From NCBI GenBank assembly GCA_009841635.1, contig VXLJ01000003.1, positions 62,001 to 126,000 on the forward strand: DNA of 64,000 bases, read 5' to 3'. Below, one piece after another: positions 52,052 to 60,783 of this stretch. The notes beneath the pieces are model-generated. The model was not told the DNA's origin, did not search any database, and was given only the letters and a program-made list of their open reading frames with translations. Source of the stretch: Gammaproteobacteria bacterium. Lineage in GTDB: Bacteria > Pseudomonadota > Gammaproteobacteria > Pseudomonadales > Azotimanducaceae. Numbering within the stretch: position 1 is the first letter of the stretch; every line of letters begins with the position of its first letter. A program made the position numbers and the translations under genes.

Positions 52052-53515
52052 ATGCTCGTATCAATCCCGCCGTTTAAAAACGCCGATCTCCCAGAACGAA
52101 CCAAGCCAATTCTCGTGATGCTCGGCCCTGGCATCGTGATGGCGGGACTCGCCATCGGCTCGGGCGAGTTGATTATGTGGCCATGGATCACCTCCGTGGT
52201 AGGTGCGCAACTGCTCTGGGCGGCCGCGATAGGCATTTTCCTGCAGCTTTGGGTCAATATCGAAATTGGTCGATGGTCCATCGTCACTGGTGAAAGCCCG
52301 TTCACTGGGATGGCACGCATTCTCAAATTAATGGTGTTCCTGTTCGTCTTTGTGATCTTTGTGGGGAAATTTCTACCCGGTTGGGCACGCGAAACAGGGG
52401 TGGCATTACGGGATTTGATTTTTGGACCAGGGCATGACAGTCCGCCTTGGCTCTGGACCGCGATTGTGTTCGCAACCGTCGCCGCCATTCTGTTCGGTCC
52501 TAAGGTGATCTACACGGCCGTGGAACGCTGCATCATGGGATTGATCGTTGTGATCATCGTAGGCCTGCTTTACGTTGTATGGCAAATCGGCTCAGTGGAC
52601 ATCTTTGTTGCCATGTGGCATGGCGTCATAGGAATTTTCGAATTTCCCGATTTCCCTGTCGACGTGCTTGCCGATGACGGAAGCGTTCGTGATCAATTGA
52701 CTTTCAATCGCTTTTTTGGTGCCGTCGTTTTCGCTGGTGCAGGGGGCTTAGGCAACCTCTATTACGCCTACTACTTGCGTGAAAAGAACATTGGGATGGG
52801 CGCACGGATGCCCTCCTTAATGAGCCTGGCCCACAAGCACGAAGTCAAAGAAATGGATACAGGTTATCTATATCCGGAAACTGATGAAAACCGTCGTCGC
52901 TTCAAGGACTGGTTTCGCTACGTCGTAGTCGATCAGACATTCACGTTTTGGCTGCTCGGCACCTTTACGATGTTCCTGTTCATTTTCGGCGCACTCGCCG
53001 TGCTGCATCCGATTGGCTTGGTTCCCGATCGTGCCAGTCTCGTCTGGGACCTTGCGTCGATTCTCGAACAAAGTATGGGAACCTTTGGTCGCTACGTGTT
53101 TTTGATCGTCGGAATGGCCGCTCTCTTCAGCACACAACTTGGCGGGGTCGACGGTGGTAGCCGCATTTTTGCAGATCTACTTCACACAAACTTCAAATTC
53201 GGGCGCTGGTTCAAGCTTGAACAGTGGTATGTGATACTGGTAGGCACAACCATGGTCATCGGCGTGTTCAGCGTATGGTTCTTTGCGAAATACGACATCG
53301 CCGGTTTGGATTTTCTGTTTATTGCAGCCTTGATGAGCGGGTTTGTCATGGCTGTGTATGTGCCGATGATCTTATATATGAACATGACGCGTCTGCCTAA
53401 ATCTGCACGTCCGGGGTGGATCAATATCTTTTTTATGCTACTTGCGTCTGCCATGTACATCACTTTTGCAGGCTTTACTATTTACAGCAAAGTCGCTGAG
53501 GTGGTCGCCGGTTAG
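52052..53515 (+). CDS. Nramp-fold transporter with non-canonical metal site
   Basis: A 487-residue polytopic membrane protein of the Nramp/LeuT-fold group with about 11 helices. The N-terminal helix reads LGPGIVMAGLAIGSGELI. In classical Nramp metal transporters the corresponding DPGN motif binds the metal, but here that position is GSGE. The helix-6 MPH motif of classical members also seems absent (the corresponding region has GAGGLGNLYYAYYL). Mn or Fe transport therefore should not be assumed. It is a single gene after a 296-base region with a perfect palindrome. Proton-coupled transport of another substrate is possible. Confidence 0.82.
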   Translation: MLVSIPPFKNADLPERTKPILVMLGPGIVMAGLAIGSGELIMWPWITSVVGAQLLWAAAIGIFLQLWVNIEIGRWSIVTGESPFTGMARILKLMVFLFVFVIFVGKFLPGWARETGVALRDLIFGPGHDSPPWLWTAIVFATVAAILFGPKVIYTAVERCIMGLIVVIIVGLLYVVWQIGSVDIFVAMWHGVIGIFEFPDFPVDVLADDGSVRDQLTFNRFFGAVVFAGAGGLGNLYYAYYLREKNIGMGARMPSLMSLAHKHEVKEMDTGYLYPETDENRRRFKDWFRYVVVDQTFTFWLLGTFTMFLFIFGALAVLHPIGLVPDRASLVWDLASILEQSMGTFGRYVFLIVGMAALFSTQLGGVDGGSRIFADLLHTNFKFGRWFKLEQWYVILVGTTMVIGVFSVWFFAKYDIAGLDFLFIAALMSGFVMAVYVPMILYMNMTRLPKSARPGWINIFFMLLASAMYITFAGFTIYSKVAEVVAG

Positions 53516-53878
53516 CACATAAGGTAGACAAAACCTGTTTGGCTATGTATTGGGAACTGGCTTTCATCTAAATACGATAGGTCAAAGACCTAAGACACAT
53601 TTCCTAGCATATTCATTTCCGCAAAGCAGAGGCTTTGTTGAAAGCAATGAGCTGACAAATCGGTAACCCAAAGGAAACTTGAACTAAGTATGAAACTTTT
53701 CATATTTAAATAATGGGCACAATTATTTTTCATACTTTTTAACACACTTTTATCTCCAACACAAGCCATTGCGACATGTATATAAAAGGTCTTGTGCACG
53801 AACGTTCGAACTCATGCAAGCATGTATGGCGCATATTGCTGTATGCAAAATTCGCCACTCGTTTCCTGGCAACCTCAG
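53516..53878. other. 363-base intergenic region before tkt
   Basis: No gene is supported here. It holds a short hairpin (CAAAGC AGAG GCTTTG, 53622-53637), an AT-rich tract with an inverted repeat pair (listed separately), and a perfect 10-base palindrome CGAACGTTCG at 53799-53808. The reading frame of tkt extends into this region as far as a TTG at 53792, but those codons do not match transketolase. Confidence 0.5.
53686..53737. promoter_or_regulatory. Paired inverted repeats AAGTATGAAA / TTTCATACTT upstream of tkt
   Basis: AAGTATGAAA (53686-53695) recurs as its exact reverse complement at 53728-53737. The first copy also belongs to a tighter palindrome TATGAAA-CT-TTTCATA (53689-53704). The tract is AT-rich and about 140 bases upstream of tkt. 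It could be an operator pair or a promoter-proximal element; no protein is assigned. Confidence 0.35.
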
Positions 53879-55867
53879 ATGCATACGAGATTAGAGCGCG
53901 CAAATGCCATCCGCGCGTTGGCTATGGATGCCGTGCAGCAAGCCAATTCAGGTCATCCCGGTGCGCCAATGGGTTTGGCCGACATCGCTGAAGTGTTATG
54001 GCAAGATGTCCTGCGGTATAACCCGGCGAACCCGAACTGGCACGACCGTGATCGTTTTGTGCTGTCGAATGGGCATGCGTCCATGTTGTTGTACGCAGTG
54101 CTTCACCTGACTGGTTATGACGTCACGATCGACGATATTCGTAATTTCCGGCAACTGCACTCGAAAACAGCCGGTCATCCAGAATATGGTGAATGTCCTG
54201 GTATTGAAACGACCACCGGGCCCCTCGGGCAGGGACTCGCAAATGCAGTAGGCATGGCGTTGGCAGAACGGGAGCTAGCGACCGCCTTTAATCGCGACGA
54301 ATTCGACGTCGTCAATCACCGAACTTGGGCATGTGTGGGTGAAGGTTGCTTAATGGAGGGCATTTCCCACGAAGCAGCGTCATTAGCTGGGACGCTCAAA
54401 CTTGGCAAGCTCATCGTTCTATTCGACCGCAACAACATCACCATTGACGGCGACGCGCATCACTGGTTCACCGAAAATGTTGCTAATCGGTTTGAAGCCT
54501 ATGGCTGGCGGGTCTTATCCGATGTGGATGGTCACGACCCTGCAGCGATTGCCGAGGCGTTTGCCGCCGCCACAGCTCGAAGCGACCAACCCACCTTAAT
54601 CGACTTTCGAACTGTCATTGGGTACGGTGCACCTAACAAAAAAGGTACGGCAAGTGCACATGGTTCGCCACTCGGCAACGACGAAATAGCTCTCGTTCGT
54701 GAGCGCCTTGCCTGGTCGCATGAACCGTTCAAAATACCTGCGTCGTTGTATGAGGCATGGAATACACGCAACCGCGGTAGCAAGCTCGAAAGCGCTTGGA
54801 ATGACAAATTCGAGGCGTATGCTCGAGCTCATCCAGAATTAGCGAGCGAGCTGTCTCGCCGCCTGAAAGGCGAGCTGCCAGTAGATTGGTTCGACGCCAT
54901 CACACAACTGGCTAAGGAAGGTCAGGCAGAACCCGCATCGTTAGAAACTCGCAAAGCGTCGGGACAGTGTCTAGACCTGCTGGGTCCTGAAATTCCAGAG
55001 CTGTTTGGCGGTTCGGCGGATCTCACAGGATCAAACAACACCCAATGGGACGGCGCCGGGTGGCTTTGGGAAGGCGGACGCTACATGAACTACGGCGTAC
55101 GTGAATTTGGGATGACCGCGATTGCGAATGGCATGGCCTTGCACGGCGGCTTCATTCCTTATACGGGTACATTTCTGGTGTTTATGGAATATGCCCGTAA
55201 CGCAGTTCGACTCGCATCGCTCATTGGCCTACGACACATTCTCGTCTACACGCACGACTCGGTGGGTCTAGGCGAAGATGGACCAACGCACCAGCCAATT
55301 GAACAGCTGACCAACCTGCGCACAACCCCGAATTTATCCGTTTGGCGGCCATGTGACGTTGTTGAAACAGCCATCGCCTGGCGAGAAATACTCCAGCGCC
55401 AAGATGGTCCATGCGCCATCGTCCTGACGCGCCAAAAAACTCAACCACAAGCGCGTGATTCAAGTACCTTCGACAACATCAAGCGCGGGGCGTACATTCT
55501 GCGTAGCGAAACGAAAGACTTAGAGCTCATTCTCATCGCAACAGGTTCTGAAGTGGAAGTGGCTCAAGAAGCTGCGGATCGATTAGAGACAGCTGGTACC
55601 GGCGTTCGGGTCGTTTCCATGCCTTCGGTCGATCGATTTATGCAACAATCTGACGAATATCGGGAGCTCGTCCTGCCCTACACGATGCGTAATCGAGTTG
55701 CCATTGAAGCTGCACACCCTGATTATTGGCGCAGGTTCGTTGGTCTTGACGGGGCGGTTGTCGGTATCAATCGATTTGGTTTATCCGCGCCGGGCGATGA
55801 AGTGATGCGGGAGCTTGGCGTTCATGCCGATGCGGTCGTGGCTGCAGCCGAGCAACTACTCGCGTGA
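53879..55867 (+). CDS. tkt: Transketolase
   Basis: This thiamine-diphosphate enzyme moves two-carbon units in the pentose phosphate pathway. From the ATG at 53879 it has 662 residues, matching E. coli TktA (663), and begins like the family (LERANAIRALAMDAVQQANS). Motifs include GHPGAPMGLADIAEVLW, the cofactor motif GEGCLMEG...DRNNITIDG, and THDSVGLGEDGPTHQPIEQL. The frame continues upstream to a TTG at 53792 (with an ATG at 53843), but those residues are not family-like. pgk follows after 3 bases; the gapA/epd gene often found between them is absent. Confidence 0.96.
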   Translation: MHTRLERANAIRALAMDAVQQANSGHPGAPMGLADIAEVLWQDVLRYNPANPNWHDRDRFVLSNGHASMLLYAVLHLTGYDVTIDDIRNFRQLHSKTAGHPEYGECPGIETTTGPLGQGLANAVGMALAERELATAFNRDEFDVVNHRTWACVGEGCLMEGISHEAASLAGTLKLGKLIVLFDRNNITIDGDAHHWFTENVANRFEAYGWRVLSDVDGHDPAAIAEAFAAATARSDQPTLIDFRTVIGYGAPNKKGTASAHGSPLGNDEIALVRERLAWSHEPFKIPASLYEAWNTRNRGSKLESAWNDKFEAYARAHPELASELSRRLKGELPVDWFDAITQLAKEGQAEPASLETRKASGQCLDLLGPEIPELFGGSADLTGSNNTQWDGAGWLWEGGRYMNYGVREFGMTAIANGMALHGGFIPYTGTFLVFMEYARNAVRLASLIGLRHILVYTHDSVGLGEDGPTHQPIEQLTNLRTTPNLSVWRPCDVVETAIAWREILQRQDGPCAIVLTRQKTQPQARDSSTFDNIKRGAYILRSETKDLELILIATGSEVEVAQEAADRLETAGTGVRVVSMPSVDRFMQQSDEYRELVLPYTMRNRVAIEAAHPDYWRRFVGLDGAVVGINRFGLSAPGDEVMRELGVHADAVVAAAEQLLA

Positions 55868-55870
55868 CCT

Positions 55871-57019
55871 ATGCCTGTCACGCAACTAACTGACGTCGAT
55901 TTACGCGGCAAGCGCGTACTAATTAGGTCAGACTTAAACGTCCCACTCAAGGACGGCGAAATTACCAATGACGCGCGCATCCAGGCTTCGTTGCCGACGA
56001 TCGAATATGCCCTTAAAGAAGCCGCAAGCGTCATTCTGGTGTCGCACCTTGGACGTCCTCAAGTAGGTGAAGACAACTCGGCATTTTCACTGCGGCCTGT
56101 CGCGCACCGTGTTAGTCAGTTACTCCAACAAAGAATCCCCTTGATTGCGAATTGGCACGATGATCTCGAAATTTCCGCTGGCACCGTCGCAATGCTTGAG
56201 AACATCCGCTTTGAAGCCGGCGAAACAAAAAATGATTCGGAACTAGCGGCAAAACTAGCGCGGTTATGCGATGTATATATCAACGACGCGTTTGGAACGG
56301 CACATCGAGCTCATGCGTCTACTCACGGCATAACACAGTATGTGGCAACAACGTGTGCTGGCTTGCTGCTAGGTAAAGAAATTGATGCGTTAGAACGCGC
56401 GCTAAATGCACCCACTCGGCCACTTGTGGCGGTATTAGGCGGTGCTAAAGTGTCTGGCAAGCTTGAAGCATTGCACCAATTAAAAGAGAAGGCCGATGCC
56501 GTGCTGGTTGGCGGGGGAATGGCAAACACATTCTTGCTAGCCGCTGGCTTTGAAACGGGCCAATCTCTCGTCGAACCGGCCTTGCTCGGAGACGCTCGCG
56601 CCATTCGAGAAAGCGCAAATCTACCATTGCCGGTAGACGTTATGACGACCCGCAAGATTGATTCAGAAAGCCATGCCACGCTCCGTCTGCGAGAAGCAAT
56701 TCCGCATGATGAACAAATCGTCGACATCGGACCCGAAACGGCGCGTCAGTTCGCACAGGTCATCGCTGCGGCGGGTACGGTGATCTGGAACGGACCGATG
56801 GGAATCTTCGAATACCCGCAATTTGGCGACGGCACGCGAGTTGTCGCCGAAGCGATTGCGGAGTCCGAAGCTTTTACACTCGCGGGTGGTGGCGACACCA
56901 TCGCGGCGCTGGATCGTTTCGGTGTAGCAGCTCAAATGGACTATGTCTCGACGGGTGGTGGCGCATTCCTCGAATTCGTCGAAGGCAAATCCTTGCCAGG
57001 TATTGAAGCGTTGCAATGA
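55871..57019 (+). CDS. pgk: Phosphoglycerate kinase
   Basis: This glycolytic and gluconeogenic enzyme transfers phosphate between 1,3-bisphosphoglycerate and ADP. The 382-residue product has IRSDLNVPLKDGEI, SHLGRP, NDAFGTAHRAHAS, LGGAKVSGKLEALHQL, GPMGIFEYPQF and GGGDTIAAL. It lies 3 bases after tkt, so it is co-transcribed with the pentose phosphate gene. Confidence 0.98.
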   Translation: MPVTQLTDVDLRGKRVLIRSDLNVPLKDGEITNDARIQASLPTIEYALKEAASVILVSHLGRPQVGEDNSAFSLRPVAHRVSQLLQQRIPLIANWHDDLEISAGTVAMLENIRFEAGETKNDSELAAKLARLCDVYINDAFGTAHRAHASTHGITQYVATTCAGLLLGKEIDALERALNAPTRPLVAVLGGAKVSGKLEALHQLKEKADAVLVGGGMANTFLLAAGFETGQSLVEPALLGDARAIRESANLPLPVDVMTTRKIDSESHATLRLREAIPHDEQIVDIGPETARQFAQVIAAAGTVIWNGPMGIFEYPQFGDGTRVVAEAIAESEAFTLAGGGDTIAALDRFGVAAQMDYVSTGGGAFLEFVEGKSLPGIEALQ

Positions 57020-57076
57020 CCCGTTGCCGTCCACGCCATAAACACGCCATGGCATTAACAACTTTCGTGCGTTGGC

Positions 57077-58471
57077 ATGCTATCGCAAGCTGAATTCCAA
57101 GCTAACGCACTAAGCGTTTTAAGCGCTCATCAGATCAAAACGGACCCTGCAGATCTCGCAACTTGGGGGACGGATTGGACGCGGAGCTTCGTCGTCGACC
57201 CGCTTGCTGTGGTCTTTCCTGAATCCGTCGAGCAAGTTGTGCAAATCGTCAAAAAAGCACCTGAGTGGGGCGTCGCGTTGGTTCCGTCAGGGGGACGGAC
57301 GGGCTTATCAGGCGGTGCCGTCGCGCCCAATCGTGAAGTCGTGGTTTCGCTCGATCGAATGAACGCGATTTTGGATTTTCTTGAGAACGACAAAATCGTG
57401 CATTGCCAAGCCGGCGTGATTACCCAGCAGCTGCAAGAAGTCGCACACCAGCACGGCTTGTTCTATCCCGTGGATTTTTCATCATCTGGTTCAAGTCAGA
57501 TCGGTGGCAACATTGCAACCAATGCAGGGGGTATTCGCGTTATCAGATATGGCCTGACCAGACGCTGGGTAGCAGGACTCACGGTCGTGACGGGTACAGG
57601 TGCGGTGCTCCGCCTCAATCACGGGTTGGTAAAAAATGCGACTGGCTACGACCTGCGCCACCTCTTTATTGGCTCAGAAGGAACCTTAGGTATCGTCGTC
57701 GAGGCCGAAATCCGCCTGATCCCAACCCCAGCGACGCAACAGGTGATGGTATTAGCCATCCCGCAGTTGCTCGACATCTTGAAAGTCTTACGGGTGTTTC
57801 AAGATAGCCTTGAACTATCCGCGTTCGAATTCTTCTCTGAATTGGCGTTACAGAAAGTGCAGGCGCACCGCGACCTGCAACGCCCATTCACCCGTAGCAG
57901 TCCGTTTTACGCGCTGCTTGAATATGACGAAAATGAATTTGAGCAAGCACAACAAACTTTCGCAGCTGCAGTTGACGCCGGTTGGGTTGCAGACGGTGTC
58001 GTCAGTCAATCACTGAGTCAAGCTTCAGCATTGTGGGAGTTGCGTGAGGGCATAAGCGAATCGATCGCGCCGTACACACCCTACAAAAATGACATATCCG
58101 TGCGCATCGGCGAAATCCCGGAATTCCTTGCGGATGTGGAAAAAGTTGTCGCTCAGAACTATCCAGACCTTGAGGTCGTCTGGTTCGGGCACATCGGGGA
58201 TGGCAACGTGCATCTGAACATCCTGCGACCCCCAAACGTTTCTATAGATGAGTTCTATGAACGTTGCCACACGATCAGTCCGCAACTCTTTGCATTGATT
58301 CAAGCGCGCAATGGCAGCATTTCGGCCGAGCATGGCGTCGGCTTGTTAAAACGTGATTTCTTGAGCTACTCTCGAAGTGAGGAGGAAATACAAGCGATGC
58401 GTCAAATGAAACGCATCTTTGATCCTCACAATATTCTGAACCCGAATAAACTGCTCGCGACTAGCCAGTAA
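57077..58471 (+). CDS. FAD-linked D-2-hydroxyacid dehydrogenase, second copy in window
   Basis: A 464-residue VAO-family flavoprotein. The FAD domain carries VPSGGRTGLSGGAV, IGGNIATNAGGIRVIRYG and HLFIGSEGTLGIV. The C-terminal part has WFGHIGDGNVHLNI and SAEHGVGLLKRDFL. It is related to, but clearly diverged from, the 38639 gene product. Proximity to pgk recalls D-2-hydroxyglutarate dehydrogenases linked to serine synthesis in other proteobacteria, but no serA is in view. The gene starts 57 bases after pgk. Confidence 0.87.
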   Translation: MLSQAEFQANALSVLSAHQIKTDPADLATWGTDWTRSFVVDPLAVVFPESVEQVVQIVKKAPEWGVALVPSGGRTGLSGGAVAPNREVVVSLDRMNAILDFLENDKIVHCQAGVITQQLQEVAHQHGLFYPVDFSSSGSSQIGGNIATNAGGIRVIRYGLTRRWVAGLTVVTGTGAVLRLNHGLVKNATGYDLRHLFIGSEGTLGIVVEAEIRLIPTPATQQVMVLAIPQLLDILKVLRVFQDSLELSAFEFFSELALQKVQAHRDLQRPFTRSSPFYALLEYDENEFEQAQQTFAAAVDAGWVADGVVSQSLSQASALWELREGISESIAPYTPYKNDISVRIGEIPEFLADVEKVVAQNYPDLEVVWFGHIGDGNVHLNILRPPNVSIDEFYERCHTISPQLFALIQARNGSISAEHGVGLLKRDFLSYSRSEEEIQAMRQMKRIFDPHNILNPNKLLATSQ

Positions 58472-58479
58472 GCGTCAAA

Positions 58480-59643
58480 CTACCAGTTGTTGAATGCGCC
58501 ATCCCGGCGCTGCAATTGTGGTGGCCAGCTATTCAATGGTGCGGCAATTTTCCGTGCTTCGGCTTCATTGAAATCCACACCTAAACCAGGCTCTTCGCGG
58601 GGCCATGCATAACCATCTTCAAAGTGCAGCTGTTTTGGGAAAATGTCTTGGGCGTAGCTGCCCGGTGCGCGTGGCATTTCCTGCACGCCAACATTGGTAC
58701 TTGCCATACATAAAGCGACACCCGCAGCAGCTGATACCGGTCCTAGTGGGTTGTGGGGCACGATATCGATAAAGTGAGTCTCACACGCATGCGTGATTTT
58801 GCGCGCTTCTGTCAAACCACCGGCAATGCACAAATCAATCCTGGCAAAGTTAATCGTCTCATTCTCGATTACTTCGCGGAATCCCCATTTTGAAGACCAC
58901 TGCTCGCCAGCGGCGATCGGCACACTGACTTGCTGCCGTAATGTCTGATACGACCCCGGATTTTCGGAGCGGAGCGGATCTTCGATGAAGAACATGTTGA
59001 ATGGTTCAAGCGCTTTGCACAATGCCACCGCATTCGCTGTATCGAGGCGCGTATGCACGTCAATGCATAAATTGATTTGCTCACCAACCGCGTCGCGAAT
59101 CTTCGTCAATAACTCGACCGCTCGTGGGATCGATTCTCGCGGCTCAAAAACCACCCCGTCTTCGTTCGCTTCAGTCATATCGATCGGCACATCAAAACGA
59201 GCGAACTTCCAACCTTGTTCTGACGTTTCACGGCAACTCGCAACGGTGGCTTCAATGCTGCTAGCTCGGTTGTGTGGATAGCAAACCACTCTGTCCCTTA
59301 CGGGTCCACCCAGCAGGCGATAAACGGGCAGATTTAGAGCTTTCCCTTTTATGTCCCAGAGCGCGATGTCGATCGCGCTCAACGCGCACGTATACACCCG
59401 ATCGGCGGGGAAAAAAGACGCGCGAAACATACGTTGCCAAAGGCGTTCAGTCGCTAACGGATCAGCGCCGATACACAACTCACCTAAATGTTCTAGTGCC
59501 TGACAGATGGCACCGGCCCAATGGCCAATGCCAACTTCGCCTAATCCAACGATGCCATCGTCGGTTTCGACCTTGACGATAAAGAATTTGCGTGATCGAG
59601 ATTCATCATAAAAAACAAAAGGCTCGATGGCTGCGATTTTCAC
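58480..59643 (-). CDS. Enolase-superfamily sugar-acid dehydratase (mandelate racemase/DgoD-like)
   Basis: A 387-residue member of the mandelate racemase/muconate lactonising group. The magnesium ligands are visible in CIDVHTR, FIEDPL and AAGEQW. A catalytic His is probably in VPHNPLGPVSAAAGV, wording that resembles galactonate-type acid-sugar dehydratases. The N-terminal capping domain (MKIAAIEPFVFYD; GLGEVGIGHWAGA) is complete. The exact substrate cannot be read from the sequence. It is followed upstream, 42 bases away, by a CmcJ/NvfI-type gene on the same strand, suggesting a catabolic pair. Confidence 0.87.
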   Translation of the reverse strand: MKIAAIEPFVFYDESRSRKFFIVKVETDDGIVGLGEVGIGHWAGAICQALEHLGELCIGADPLATERLWQRMFRASFFPADRVYTCALSAIDIALWDIKGKALNLPVYRLLGGPVRDRVVCYPHNRASSIEATVASCRETSEQGWKFARFDVPIDMTEANEDGVVFEPRESIPRAVELLTKIRDAVGEQINLCIDVHTRLDTANAVALCKALEPFNMFFIEDPLRSENPGSYQTLRQQVSVPIAAGEQWSSKWGFREVIENETINFARIDLCIAGGLTEARKITHACETHFIDIVPHNPLGPVSAAAGVALCMASTNVGVQEMPRAPGSYAQDIFPKQLHFEDGYAWPREEPGLGVDFNEAEARKIAAPLNSWPPQLQRRDGAFNNW

Positions 59644-59685
59644 GTTTGCTAGGTCCTGTTAATGCGCTCGCGCAAACAGTGATGG

Positions 59686-60660
59686 TCAGTCCTTTAATAG
59701 GAAAACGCTGACGCGGTGTTCGCAACTCTCGCGCTCTTCCACGTCGTTGGCGGGGAAAGGCTCTTCAAATGCGGAGTGATACGTGTTGTAGACCATCGTG
59801 CCGTCATCGTCTTTGTGACATTCGAAAAGGTTCAGTGCGAGCACTTCATTTGTAGTCATCCGTGGGTAGTAATACCAGCGTTGGCCTTTGTTGTAACGCA
59901 AAGATGATTGATTCGTAATCTGGCCGGACATGGTGAAGCCTTTAAGACCACTTGAGACCACGTCATCGCGCTCAACCGTACTTGCATCAAGCACACCGAG
60001 AGGCATGTGCTGCAACGGCTGGTGCATGTGTACCGTACGCCAGAAGTTCACGACCATAAAACCCGTTACGTCGTCACGATCAAATTGCTTGCGCCATTCC
60101 GCAGCATGCTCAGGATTCCCAAACGCAGCCGAGTTTTCTTCGAAATCATCAGGCGTCATACCGTAATCATTGTGAACAACCGTGCCGAAGAAAGGATTTG
60201 GCGAATGCTTGCCGCGGCGCAACAGTCGATCAGGCTGTTGGATTTCAATACGCTTGCCTGGAAGTAAAGTGTTTTGCAGGATAGCCTCTATTTCCGGCAT
60301 GTAAAACTTCGCGACTTCGTTCTCAACCTCCGCATATTGCTTCGATTGGTCGCCGAATCTGTCGGTTGCGCCGAACGCGCCAGAATCCCAGTTTTGGACT
60401 TCTGATTCGTGATCTAGCAGCACAAAACCGTGTCTATTGAAAAAACGACTGTGGAAATCTGCATTGCCATCGTCTTCACTCGCTTGCAACGCCCGACCAT
60501 CACCGATATCGATTAGCGGCTCTTGACCGACAGCAAACACCCCAGGCGTAGGGTGCTGTTGCAAAACGTCGATTACGATTTTTTGATCGCTCGAAAATCC
60601 TGGCTGAAATAGACCGTTCAATCGCGTGCCTACAGCCGTCGCGTCGTGCATTGCTTTCAT
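59686..60660 (-). CDS. CmcJ/NvfI-type putative 2OG/Fe(II) oxygenase, second copy
   Basis: A 324-residue protein related to the 50904 product. It has VVHNDYGMTPDDF, FMVVNFWRTVHMHQPLQHMP, LNLFECHKDDDG and TYHSAFEEPF, with the C-terminal RESCEHRVSVFLL. Three in-frame ATGs lie close together; the one at 60660 is preferred because GAGGA precedes it by 7 bases (the frame is open to 60681). It lies upstream of the acid-sugar dehydratase gene on the same strand. Substrate unknown. Confidence 0.8.
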   Translation of the reverse strand: MKAMHDATAVGTRLNGLFQPGFSSDQKIVIDVLQQHPTPGVFAVGQEPLIDIGDGRALQASEDDGNADFHSRFFNRHGFVLLDHESEVQNWDSGAFGATDRFGDQSKQYAEVENEVAKFYMPEIEAILQNTLLPGKRIEIQQPDRLLRRGKHSPNPFFGTVVHNDYGMTPDDFEENSAAFGNPEHAAEWRKQFDRDDVTGFMVVNFWRTVHMHQPLQHMPLGVLDASTVERDDVVSSGLKGFTMSGQITNQSSLRYNKGQRWYYYPRMTTNEVLALNLFECHKDDDGTMVYNTYHSAFEEPFPANDVEERESCEHRVSVFLLKD

Positions 60661-60783
60661 CATCGTTTCCTCAGGAACCATTTGTCACCCTATTCGAAAC
60701 CCCGCGAGTTGAACACGAAAGCTTCGGTGCATTCAAAATCATCGCTAGTGCGACAGTGGATATTAAATTCCGTCTAGCCCTCG

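Noticed and set aside
53799..53808. CGAACGTTCG as a LexA box
   Set aside because: It is too short for the GAAC-N4-GTTC form and does not match CTG-N10-CAG, the gammaproteobacterial site; kept only as a plain palindrome.
53792..53878. Upstream extension of transketolase
   Set aside because: The extra 29 codons do not resemble the transketolase N-terminus; the ATG at 53879 gives the family length.
6106..60660. Defence island or prophage hypothesis, given the TolQ-like and vWA proteins (compare Zorya)
   Set aside because: No nuclease, helicase, integrase or phage gene is nearby, and the vWA operon has lipoprotein and periplasmic parts rather than ZorB/C/D-like components.
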